IMG/VR virus record: IMGVR_UViG_3300009507_000143
Location: 1-22,422 of that record
Length of the DNA stretch: 22,422 bases
Reading direction: 5' to 3' (one strand)
Origin: a virus
In this document: positions 12,836-20,163 of the stretch, one piece after another
Position numbering within the stretch: position 1 is the first letter of the stretch
How the letters are laid out: each line of letters opens with the position of its first letter
Position numbers and translations under genes: made by a program
Notes under the pieces: model-generated
Database searches by the model: none
Seen by the model: only the letters and a program-made list of their open reading frames with translations
What the model was told of the DNA's origin: nothing

Positions 12836-14647
12836 CTAGAGCTTTGACTTTAGCTCATCTATTTGTAACTGCTGCTCTTTAATAGCATTTATTAATAACG
12901 CGACGATTTTATCATAACGCACTGCTTTGTAGCCATTGTCTCTATCGACTACTACTTCTGGCAGCACTTTTTCGATCTCTTGAGCAATAACACCAACATC
13001 ATGGCCGCTATGCTCAGAATTATCATTCCAATCAAATCCATATCCTCCTATTTGATTTACTTTATCTAAAGCTCCTTCTATGGGAGTAATGTTATCTTTT
13101 AATCTTTCATCAGATGAGAAGAAAGCTGTTATGTCTCCTGTGGCAGTTATGGCACCGTTAATCAATGCAGCACTTCCAGTAATACCTGCAGATACTTCTA
13201 GGCTAGAGCCAGTAAATAATGTCGTAGCGGTGATAGTAGCAAATGTTGGAGAGTCTCCAGTTTGCATTGTATTTACATTTACATCTACACCGTTGAGTTT
13301 AAATTGACCTTGAGCAGTTCCAGCTGATGAACCTGATACTGTACCTGTTGGAAGGTGGCTTACTACTTGAGCTGAGCCTGATACTGTACCTGCTGGTGCG
13401 GTTGCTGAAGCGTCTTCTAAAGAGTCAAGTCTAGTACTTATAGAGCTACTTGGTGCAGTAAATGAACCTGATATGGTAGTACCTGTTAAACTGCGTATAA
13501 GATCTGCATTAACTCCTAATGAACCTGATATGGTAGTACCTGTTAAACTGCGTATAAGATCTGCATTAACTCCTAATGAACCTGATATGGTAGTACCTGT
13601 TAGAGACCTAATCAAACTAGCGTTAACTCCTAATGAACCGGATACTTTATTTGCATCAGCTTTATCTGTTGTTAGTGTACCTACACTAGCTAAGTTTGTT
13701 GCTATATTAGCTGCTAAGCTTGCGGAGGTTGATGTAAACGAACCTGATATTACAGTTCCTGTTAGAGACCTTATCAATGCAGCATTTACTCCTAATGAAC
13801 CAGAGATTCCTGCTGAGGTTATACCTCCGAAAGAACCTGATATAGATGAAGCATTCAACGATCTAATAAAGGTTGCGTTTACTCCTAGTGAACCTGATAT
13901 TTCATCGTCTATTTGATCTGATGAAGATATTAGAGTTTTTGCATTTAAGGTATTAATAGCTGTTTCATGTGAAGCACTTGCAGCTGTTAGGGTTGCAATT
14001 GACGTTTCATGTGAAGCACTTGCAGCATTTAGAGTAGCAATATCGGTTGCGAATGATGATGAATTAGCTAATTGTACCCAATTTCCACCATGTGCAAAGT
14101 AAGCTGATCCTGTAGCATGTACGTGAGCGAACATACCGTGGTAAGTTGTAGCGGATGGTAGGTCATCATATTCATTATAATGGAATCTAATTTTACTAGA
14201 CATTCCAGTTGAATCGATTGCTCCTGTAATAGTTGATGAGCCGGATACTGTTAAATTACCTTCTAAAGTTTCAGAACCAGTGACCAGTAGGCTTCCTGTT
14301 ATCTGGTGAGTGTCTTCGCTATCATCACCAAATATGGTCGAACCGGATTCAAATATAGTTGATGAAGAAATTATTTCTGTATTAAATTGCTGTGCTGTTA
14401 TGTCTCCAGTTACTAAAAGAGAACCTGTTATAGAAGCTACTCCTGTACTTGTAGAACCGCTAAGTCCAAACCATTGAGGTCTAACATCAATTGCTTTTTC
14501 CGCTCCAGAACTTTCAGAAGTAAATAAAGATAGTTGTCCGGTAGTGATATCTACCGAAGCGGAGTTAATTAAAGACCTAAAGTTATTATCCATCTCTGTT
14601 TGAGATAGAGCTGTGCCTTTTAATATTCTAAGAGTTATCTGGGACAT
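12836..14647 (-). CDS. Tail fibre with C-terminal peptidase S74 intramolecular chaperone
   Basis: A 603-residue trimeric-fibre-type protein. The N-terminus (LKGTALSQTEMDNNFRSLIN) is typical of phage fibres. The shaft is rich in Ser/Gly/Thr, with repeats of a Gly-Ser-Leu-Gly-Val-Asn-Ala unit; two are identical at the DNA level. Residues 511-603 are a peptidase S74 domain: SSDERLKDNI with the Ser512/Lys517 pair, YGFDWN, HDVGVIAQEIEKVLPEVV and a C-terminal coiled coil (INAIKEQQLQIDELK). Such domains trimerise the fibre, then cut themselves off before the Ser, so mature fibre should end near residue 511. It probably binds the host surface. The leader between 14648 and 14660 has no clear Shine-Dalgarno sequence. 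Confidence 0.9.
   Translation of the reverse strand: MSQITLRILKGTALSQTEMDNNFRSLINSASVDITTGQLSLFTSESSGAEKAIDVRPQWFGLSGSTSTGVASITGSLLVTGDITAQQFNTEIISSSTIFESGSTIFGDDSEDTHQITGSLLVTGSETLEGNLTVSGSSTITGAIDSTGMSSKIRFHYNEYDDLPSATTYHGMFAHVHATGSAYFAHGGNWVQLANSSSFATDIATLNAASASHETSIATLTAASASHETAINTLNAKTLISSSDQIDDEISGSLGVNATFIRSLNASSISGSFGGITSAGISGSLGVNAALIRSLTGTVISGSFTSTSASLAANIATNLASVGTLTTDKADANKVSGSLGVNASLIRSLTGTTISGSLGVNADLIRSLTGTTISGSLGVNADLIRSLTGTTISGSFTAPSSSISTRLDSLEDASATAPAGTVSGSAQVVSHLPTGTVSGSSAGTAQGQFKLNGVDVNVNTMQTGDSPTFATITATTLFTGSSLEVSAGITGSAALINGAITATGDITAFFSSDERLKDNITPIEGALDKVNQIGGYGFDWNDNSEHSGHDVGVIAQEIEKVLPEVVVDRDNGYKAVRYDKIVALLINAIKEQQLQIDELKSKL
13461..13602 (-). repeat. 57-base tandem repeat in the tail fibre shaft
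   Basis: Two perfect 57-base copies (13461-13517 and 13518-13574) are followed by 28 more identical bases (13575-13602). Each copy encodes 19 residues of the unit that includes SLGVNADLIRSLTGTTISG. Diverged copies lie on both sides (13440-13900). The exact identity points to recent duplication, changing fibre length by whole shaft units. Confidence 0.9.
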
Positions 14648-14660
14648 AATTATTTTTTAT

Positions 14661-15668
14661 TTACATGTCTAATTTTACTACAAATGTCATTTCAGTGCTA
14701 TCAGATTTAGGTATCGGTTGACTAAATTTTGATACAGCTAATAATTCATTTGCATCATTATATAAGCCTACTGTTGTAATATATGGATGAAAGGAACTAC
14801 CTGTAACATTATCATGTAGTATACCTTCATTCCCATTTATAACTGATGGATGTTGAGAAAAGTTTAATTCACTATCTTTTACTTGACATCTAACATTATA
14901 CGTATAAATAGGTTGAGTTGCTTTCCAGCTCATATCTAATTCAGTAGTAGCTAAATTAAGGAGGCTACTAGTTGTAATAGTAACTATACCGTGAGGGTAT
15001 ATAATATCTCCAACTTTGAAACTACCTGTATCAGATAATTGAGATGATGCTGAAACTATTAGGTTACCTTCTCCGTCATCAACGTACTCTATTCCATCTC
15101 CTATTCTTAATAATTCTTCATTAGATGGAAAAAGTATATAATCATCACTACTTTCTTCTATTCCGTCAGAGCCAGTTTCATAATAACCATCTAATAAGTA
15201 AGAGCCAGAGTACTGATCTTGTGCAGTAGCTCCTGAGATATGCATTACAAAAGTGTTTGGTTTTATTCCCATACCTATATGTTTTCTAGGTAATGAAAAT
15301 ATATTAGCATTATTAGGTAGTTGTCTAAAGCCAGTTTTATATGAACCTGTAGATAAGGAAGACATAATAAAATTATCAAAAGATCCTGATTGTGCTAGTT
15401 CTCCTGTGTCTGCTGAATGGGAAGTAAAGTTAGAATAGTATAAATGGAATAAGCTCCGAAAACCTAAATACCTATTAAATGAAGTTCCTGAGTTACCAAT
15501 TGTGTTGTCGAAAGGTGATACAAAATAATCTCCAGACGAAGAAATAGTATAAAATGCATCTATATCAAACTCTTCAAACTGATCATCTCCAACTACGTTG
15601 TAAGATTTGTTCGCTTCATATGATGTAATGTATACATCTTGTTTGTTTAGCTTTTTGTAGGCTCCCAT
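14661..15668 (-). CDS. Virion structural protein, paralogue of the adjacent gene
   Basis: A 335-residue protein. Its C-terminal 80 residues (SELNFSQHPS, then YITTVGLYNDANELLAVSKF and a final VVKLDM) match those of the neighbouring 340-residue protein. The GLYND-N-LLA motif is familiar from tail or baseplate structural proteins of phages related to T4 and of marine phages. The rest is Ser/Tyr/Gly-rich beta-type sequence. No signal peptide or enzyme motif is visible. It lies between the fibre gene and its paralogue, three bases from the latter, within the tail gene run. The exact position in the virion is unknown. Confidence 0.75.
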   Translation of the reverse strand: MGAYKKLNKQDVYITSYEANKSYNVVGDDQFEEFDIDAFYTISSSGDYFVSPFDNTIGNSGTSFNRYLGFRSLFHLYYSNFTSHSADTGELAQSGSFDNFIMSSLSTGSYKTGFRQLPNNANIFSLPRKHIGMGIKPNTFVMHISGATAQDQYSGSYLLDGYYETGSDGIEESSDDYILFPSNEELLRIGDGIEYVDDGEGNLIVSASSQLSDTGSFKVGDIIYPHGIVTITTSSLLNLATTELDMSWKATQPIYTYNVRCQVKDSELNFSQHPSVINGNEGILHDNVTGSSFHPYITTVGLYNDANELLAVSKFSQPIPKSDSTEMTFVVKLDM

Positions 15669-15671
15669 TCA

Positions 15672-16694
15672 TTAAAAGTCAAGCTTTATACGGACCAATG
15701 CTTCTTTAGTAAAGTCTTTAAGTAAAGGTCTTGATAGTTTAGCGGTTGCAAGTAAATCGTTATTATCGTTATATAATCCAACTGAAGTAGCATAAGCTTG
15801 AGGGTTGTTAACCATTACGTCATGTCTAAGTTCTCCTGAGCCTGTTGTGTTAGAAGGGTTTGAAGAGTAATTAAACTCAGCGTTTCTAGCTCTTACAAAT
15901 ACAAAGTTAGATGAAATAGTCTCTTCTGAGTTTACTTTAAATGAACCTCCACTCTTAATAGCGTCAAAAATCTTTTCAGATCCACTACCTTCTGTATTCA
16001 TAGAACGTATAGTTCCTAAACTTAGCCCACCGTCTGCAGGTGTTCCGTCTAATGCTCTACCGTTAAGTAGTATTACACCAACGTCCGGTAAGAAGAAGCC
16101 ATAGGAGCCCGAAGCCTTAGAATGCCCTGTAGCATTTACTCCGGTATAAACGTTTCCTAAACTTCCTGATACAACTTCGAATACACGACCTGCATCGTTG
16201 AAGTTAGTAGTAGTAGCTACTTGACTGTTATCAGTTAAATTTAAATAAGTATCTTCTCCTGATCCAGATAACAATAAGTTAAAGGTTCCTGGTAGAAGTT
16301 TTTCTTTGTACCTAGCTCTATCTAAAGATATAACATAAAAGTGAGAACCAGTTTCAGAACCAAATACAAAGTTACTCTCTTCATCTCCTAATACTAAAGA
16401 TCTGTACTGACCATATATTGTTTTAGAAGGAGAATTTCCTGATACTGCTAAGTTAAAATGTAACGAGCCGGATCCATCAATGTCTCCATATGCTACTGAA
16501 AATTGGACTGCAGCTGTAGTATCATCTGATGCGGTCTGGTATACATTATTATAATATGCTCCTGATGCTCCTGCTACTTGAGCGGAAGATGTAAAGAAGG
16601 AAGTTAGTTCTATTACTGAGTTACTCCATACTGGTGCTGTTATGGATTCTGCACTAATTACTATATCTTGAGGGTCAAATCTTTTAAACGACAT
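15672..16694 (-). CDS. Virion structural protein, paralogue of the adjacent gene
   Basis: A 340-residue protein. The N-terminus (MSFKRFDPQDIVISAESITA) and the C-terminal block (AEFNYSSNPS, then YATSVGLYNDNNDLLATAKL and a final IKLDF) are both familiar from phage tail structural proteins. The C-terminal block is shared with the 335-residue neighbour. The central region has many Ser-Gly turns and LGDEESNF-type segments, consistent with a beta-rich virion component. No Shine-Dalgarno sequence is obvious before the ATG at 16694; the leader is TTAATAAATAAAAG. Confidence 0.75.
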   Translation of the reverse strand: MSFKRFDPQDIVISAESITAPVWSNSVIELTSFFTSSAQVAGASGAYYNNVYQTASDDTTAAVQFSVAYGDIDGSGSLHFNLAVSGNSPSKTIYGQYRSLVLGDEESNFVFGSETGSHFYVISLDRARYKEKLLPGTFNLLLSGSGEDTYLNLTDNSQVATTTNFNDAGRVFEVVSGSLGNVYTGVNATGHSKASGSYGFFLPDVGVILLNGRALDGTPADGGLSLGTIRSMNTEGSGSEKIFDAIKSGGSFKVNSEETISSNFVFVRARNAEFNYSSNPSNTTGSGELRHDVMVNNPQAYATSVGLYNDNNDLLATAKLSRPLLKDFTKEALVRIKLDF

Positions 16695-16704
16695 CTTTTA
16701 TTTA

Positions 16705-17361
16705 TTAATTAGTTTTAGTAATATTAACTGGTAAAGTAAGACGTGCACCTGAGTCTCTTCCTATTACTGTTATAGTTGTTTGTAATTGAGTTCTAGTACC
16801 AAATAATGTGTTGATAGCAGTTGCAGTTAAATTAATAGAGGTACCTATTACCGTCTTAGATACATTAGTACCGACTGTGGTAGTACTATTTAATCTTTCT
16901 GCTTCGTCTGTATTAATACCGACTCCTGCAAAAGAACTTAATACTCTAGTATCAGCAATAGTTGCTGTATACCCGTTTGCTTCAAAGCTTGTTGTTGCTC
17001 CTAGATAGTTTAGCGTTTGAGGGGTAATCGCTAATGATGCACCTTGTTTAAGGGTAATGGAGGCAAATCCTAAATCTAATACTGGAAGTTTAGATGTACC
17101 TCTAGGAAGAGTTGTCAACTTGTACTTCATGATTTGATTTTCATCAGGAAAGGCTTCTAATAGAGGCATGTTTTCTATTGCCTCACCGTAATAAGCAGAA
17201 CCTGAGGGATGGTTCGGATTGTAGAGTGTGTAGTCGATTTCGTCATCTGCTAGTGCAAATTGAGTAATCTTAAATGAGCCGTCCCCTCTTGCTAATAACT
17301 CTCTACCTTTTTTGGTGAGAATAGCATCGACGGTTACTACAGAGTTATTTAAATATCCCAT
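16705..17361 (-). CDS. Conserved virion structural protein
   Basis: A 218-residue protein. The N-terminal half is highly recognisable: NNSVVTVDAILTKKGRELLA, then GDGSFKITQFALADDEIDYT and a following YNPNHPSG segment. I know this block from tail-region proteins of marine and T4-like phages. The C-terminal half is Thr/Ala/Val-rich beta-type sequence (TVGTNVSKTVIGTSINLTAT). The function in the particle is not known to me. It has its own leader with a candidate promoter element and no Shine-Dalgarno sequence, and is followed 10 bases later by the 340-residue structural gene. Confidence 0.75.
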   Translation of the reverse strand: MGYLNNSVVTVDAILTKKGRELLARGDGSFKITQFALADDEIDYTLYNPNHPSGSAYYGEAIENMPLLEAFPDENQIMKYKLTTLPRGTSKLPVLDLGFASITLKQGASLAITPQTLNYLGATTSFEANGYTATIADTRVLSSFAGVGINTDEAERLNSTTTVGTNVSKTVIGTSINLTATAINTLFGTRTQLQTTITVIGRDSGARLTLPVNITKTN

Positions 17362-17378
17362 TTCTTTGTGTGTGTTTG

Positions 17379-17387
17379 TTATAAATA
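17379..17387 (-). promoter_or_regulatory. Candidate phage promoter element TATTTATAA
   Basis: The coding strand reads TATTTATAA, 17 bases before the ATG at 17361, in the 57-base gap after the Pro-tract protein gene. It is the same element as at 1741, 8874 and 20122. This gap is one of the longer ones in the window, which fits a new transcript start, but no direct evidence exists. Confidence 0.33.
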
Positions 17388-17418
17388 TCTATAATAATTA
17401 AAATAAAGTTGTTTTATG

Positions 17419-18609
17419 TTATGGTGTTGGTGATGTACTTGGTGTTGGTGTTGGTGTTATTGAAATACTAGGAGTAATATCAGGAGTTACAGATATACTA
17501 GGAGTTACAGTAGGTGTAATTGTTATTGTAGGAGTTACAGTAGGGGTAATTGTTATTGATGGACTTATAGTAGTGCTAGGTGATGGTGATGGGTCTACAA
17601 TTAAATTATTAGATTTATCTATTACCAGACCTGCTTGATCAGTAGTTACTACTCTACCGGATTCAATGTTAAAAACTTTACTATTAACTAATCTTACATA
17701 TCTATTTGATTCAGTATCAAATTCGTAAACATAGTTACCTACCTGAGGTATTCTAGAATAACTAGAGACTGTAGCAGATGAGCTAATGATTCTGTCTTTA
17801 TCGAAATCAAAATATATCTGTTCTATAATTCTTTCAGATGCATTAATCTTAGATATTGTAATATTATCTGAATCATCAGTATGTATAGATCCTCCAAACT
17901 GAGTAAAGGATAATCCTGGTGAATCTCCTACTACACTTCCGCTTGTAAGTTTAGTTCCACTGTACCTACTGTTTGTTAACCCGGTATCTGTATAATTAGA
18001 ATCTTGAACGTTTGCTTTTACTGCAGAGCGACTAATAATAGACTCAAAATTTTTAGGGTTAATTTGGGATTCATTTCGATCTACTATAAACTTAAATGAA
18101 TTTGGTTCTAAATTAGTTGCGTTACTAAGGAGAGTTTCATATTCAGAGTTAGTAAAAGTTCCTACAATAAATGGATCTAATAATACTGCTTCGTTTTCAG
18201 TAGCTGAAGGGATATTATTAAAGGACCCGTTTTGATCTGATTCGTAGTTAATTGAAGAAGATGTAAAACTTTCACTTACAAACGTGCTATTGTCTCCTAA
18301 TACAAATGTTTCGTTATTAATATAGCTAGATTGATCAAACTGTACAAAATAATATCCACTTTTTCTTGTTTTTTGAGATACATCAAAAATAACTTTATCT
18401 ATAGTTTCAGGAGAGTCTTTTTTATTTATAGTAAATTCAGTTAACTGTTGAAGTGAGTTTTCTATATTTATTCCGTTAGCACTTTCAAATGGTATACATG
18501 CTCCAACAATAGTAAAGTTACCACTTTGACCTATAGATTGAGAATATAATAAATTTATAGTTCCGTTTTGAGGTTTTGTATTAGAAAATTGAAATATACT
18601 AATTGGCAT
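17419..18609 (-). CDS. Tail protein with C-terminal Ser/Thr/Pro repeat tract, no Hint domain
   Basis: A 396-residue protein. Residues 1-338 are Ser/Asn/Thr-rich, beta-type sequence (MPISIFQFSNTKPQNGTINL at the start) without a known enzyme motif. Residues 339-396 are a Pro tract of ITITPTVTP and ISVTPDITP units, the same low-complexity type as in the two upstream Hint proteins, ending abruptly in STSPTP. Neither the Asn-Ser-Pro-Pro segment nor the Cys module nor Hint follows, and the next 57 bases hold no remnant of them. It may be a related host-contact or fibre component. No Shine-Dalgarno sequence is clear before the ATG, five bases after the preceding stop. Confidence 0.75.
   Translation of the reverse strand: MPISIFQFSNTKPQNGTINLLYSQSIGQSGNFTIVGACIPFESANGINIENSLQQLTEFTINKKDSPETIDKVIFDVSQKTRKSGYYFVQFDQSSYINNETFVLGDNSTFVSESFTSSSINYESDQNGSFNNIPSATENEAVLLDPFIVGTFTNSEYETLLSNATNLEPNSFKFIVDRNESQINPKNFESIISRSAVKANVQDSNYTDTGLTNSRYSGTKLTSGSVVGDSPGLSFTQFGGSIHTDDSDNITISKINASERIIEQIYFDFDKDRIISSSATVSSYSRIPQVGNYVYEFDTESNRYVRLVNSKVFNIESGRVVTTDQAGLVIDKSNNLIVDPSPSPSTTISPSITITPTVTPTITITPTVTPSISVTPDITPSISITPTPTPSTSPTP
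17422..17595 (-). repeat. Coding repeat tract for Thr/Ser-Pro units (third copy)
   Basis: Low-complexity DNA encodes residues 339-396 of the 396-residue protein. It includes two adjacent, nearly identical 30-base units (17501-17530 and 17531-17560, two mismatches). Its units match in type those at 19302-19793 and 20897-21350, so exchange among the three genes is possible. Confidence 0.8.
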
Positions 18610-18614
18610 AATTA

Positions 18615-20111
18615 CTACTTTATGTTATGAGTTAAAATACTGTTAGCATAGTAGACATCATCGGTCTCTACATTTAATTTATATACAGTAGTTTCTCTAT
18701 CTTCAAAATTAATATCAGTTATTTCTATCAAGTTACCATTAATATCTTCATAGTAATCCCCAACTGTTACATCGCTTGCTTTTTTGACATACCATATATT
18801 ATCTCTCATAACGATATGTAGGTGTTTACCTGTAGTAGAAAGTGAACCGCTATTGAAATTATAAATACCTCTAATGCTAAATCCAGGATTAGAAGTTACT
18901 AAGGCTGTGCTGCTTGATCCACTAATACTACTCCCGCTCCATGCAACTAAGATTTCCTGGTCATCAGTATCTGGTAATTCAGAAATATTTTTAGATAATA
19001 CTTCATCTCCAACTTGTAATGTTTCTACTGCTACAGAAGAGCTAGGAGATGTTGCAATTAATGTTCCTTCGATTACACATTGACAATCAGCGACATAATA
19101 GGCTGCTGCACTGTAAACCCAGCATTCATCATCAGTTGTAAAATAACCACCTGTGATCGTACCCGTACCTGTCATTGAGGTGTATAGGGTTTGACCGTTT
19201 CCGAAAGGTCCAACATGCCAAACATATGTATCAGGGATATCTGCACAAGCTTGAGTACAGTTAGAACTTCCAATCTGTCCAATTAGGGTACTTATTCTTC
19301 CAGGGGGAGAGTTTGGTGGTGTCTTCGATATTGAAATACTAGGTGTTTTACTAATAGATGGTGTTCTACTAATTGAAATACTAGGAGTCCTGCTTAAACT
19401 ATTAGGGGGTGAATTCGGTGGACTATTAGGTGGGCTATTAGGTGGGCTATTAGGAGGTGTTCTACTAGGTGTTCTAGTAGGGGATACTCCGGGTGTAACA
19501 CTAATCGATGGTGTTATACTAATAGTAGGTGTTATTGAGATGGTTGGGGTCCTGGTTATACTTACAGAGGTAGTCGGAGTAACGGAGGGTGTTAGTGAGG
19601 TGGATGGTGTTTTACTTACACTGATAGTTTTAGTTGGTGTGATAGAGGGAGTAACGCTAATAGTTGGAGTAATAGTAGGAGTAACGCTAATTGTTGGAGT
19701 AACGCTAATAGAGGGGGTTGCTGAAATACTAATAGTTGGAGTAACGGAAGGTGTAACACTTGGAGTGATACTTATAGTAGGAGTAGGAGAAGGTGGTATG
19801 TATGTAAATCCGTTAGTACAGTTGCTAACACTTCTGAAAATAAACTGAGGTCCTATTACATTTGTAGTAAGTCCTAGTCCGGCATTTAAACTATCCTTAC
19901 TAACTACATTAGTGTAGGTAATTCCTTCAGCTGTAATATCTTCTAATTTAGAGTCTGTATCGTCATATAGATTATGAACAAGTAGATCAACGCCAGGTTC
20001 TCCAGCTCTGGCTGAAGGTGTTTCGTTATTTAGGTACACTTCAAAAGGACCTGCATCGGCTATATTACCGAACGTGTTATTTCTTGCTCCTTTTACTAGA
20101 AAAACTGCCAT
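18615..20111 (-). CDS. Tail/surface protein with Pro-rich stalk and C-terminal Hint domain
   Basis: A 498-residue protein. Residues 1-106 are a distinct N-terminal domain (VKGARNNTFGNIADAGPFEV). Residues 107-270 form a Ser/Thr-Pro tract of ISVTPTITPT-type units, with four Asn-Ser-Pro-Pro copies at 221-236. Residues 284-343 form a Cys-containing module (NCTQACADIP, VGPFGNGQTLYTS). Cys345 begins a Hint domain: CVIEGTLIATSPSSSVAVET and LQVGDEVLSKN, a block-B-like TTGKHLHIV (Thr427, His430), and a C-terminal VETDDVYYANSILTHNIK with His495-Asn496. Hint domains cut or rearrange the backbone at the Cys, so the protein may be released or attached at that point. There is no C-terminal extein beyond two residues. 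It is probably a virion surface component. Confidence 0.85.
   Translation of the reverse strand: MAVFLVKGARNNTFGNIADAGPFEVYLNNETPSARAGEPGVDLLVHNLYDDTDSKLEDITAEGITYTNVVSKDSLNAGLGLTTNVIGPQFIFRSVSNCTNGFTYIPPSPTPTISITPSVTPSVTPTISISATPSISVTPTISVTPTITPTISVTPSITPTKTISVSKTPSTSLTPSVTPTTSVSITRTPTISITPTISITPSISVTPGVSPTRTPSRTPPNSPPNSPPNSPPNSPPNSLSRTPSISISRTPSISKTPSISISKTPPNSPPGRISTLIGQIGSSNCTQACADIPDTYVWHVGPFGNGQTLYTSMTGTGTITGGYFTTDDECWVYSAAAYYVADCQCVIEGTLIATSPSSSVAVETLQVGDEVLSKNISELPDTDDQEILVAWSGSSISGSSSTALVTSNPGFSIRGIYNFNSGSLSTTGKHLHIVMRDNIWYVKKASDVTVGDYYEDINGNLIEITDINFEDRETTVYKLNVETDDVYYANSILTHNIK
19302..19793 (-). repeat. Coding repeat tract for Ser/Thr-Pro and Asn-Ser-Pro-Pro units
   Basis: Short degenerate repeats encode residues 107-270 of the 498-residue protein. 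They include 12-base units around 19410-19460 (ggtgggctatta type) that give Asn-Ser-Pro-Pro. Codon choice varies between copies, so the amino-acid pattern is kept better than the DNA, which suggests selection on the stalk. Confidence 0.8.
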
Positions 20112-20121
20112 TTAAATTTTA

Positions 20122-20130
20122 TTATAAATA
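20122..20130 (-). promoter_or_regulatory. Candidate phage promoter element TATTTATAA
   Basis: The coding strand reads TATTTATAA, only 10 bases before the ATG at 20111, in the 52-base AT-rich gap between the two Hint genes. It matches three other pre-gene sites. The short distance would leave almost no leader, which weakens the promoter reading or suggests a translation-related role. Confidence 0.28.
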
Positions 20131-20163
20131 TTAATATATGAAATTAATCTATTACTTCCTATT

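Noticed and set aside
13473-13916. Plus-strand open frame of 147 residues opposite the tail fibre
   Set aside because: It is the antisense reading of the fibre repeats, with a repetitive Pro/Glu/Leu sequence and no start signals. All other genes are on the minus strand.
12836-14647. Diversity-generating retroelement acting on the tail fibre
   Set aside because: No reverse transcriptase gene and no template/variable repeat pair with adenine-specific differences were found; the repeats are plain tandem duplications.
18423-18430. TATAAATA in coding orientation, matching the T4 late promoter
   Set aside because: It is the only such site I found, and it lies deep inside a structural gene with no start nearby.
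18615-19077. True intein
   Set aside because: The Hint domain sits at the very C-terminus with only Ile-Lys after His-Asn, so there is no C-extein to splice, and no homing endonuclease insert is visible. Cleavage rather than splicing is the likely activity.
19540-19848. Plus-strand frame with Val/Gly-rich repeats
   Set aside because: It is antisense of the Ser/Thr-Pro tract; a VGVT repeat is what the complement of the Pro-Thr codons produces.
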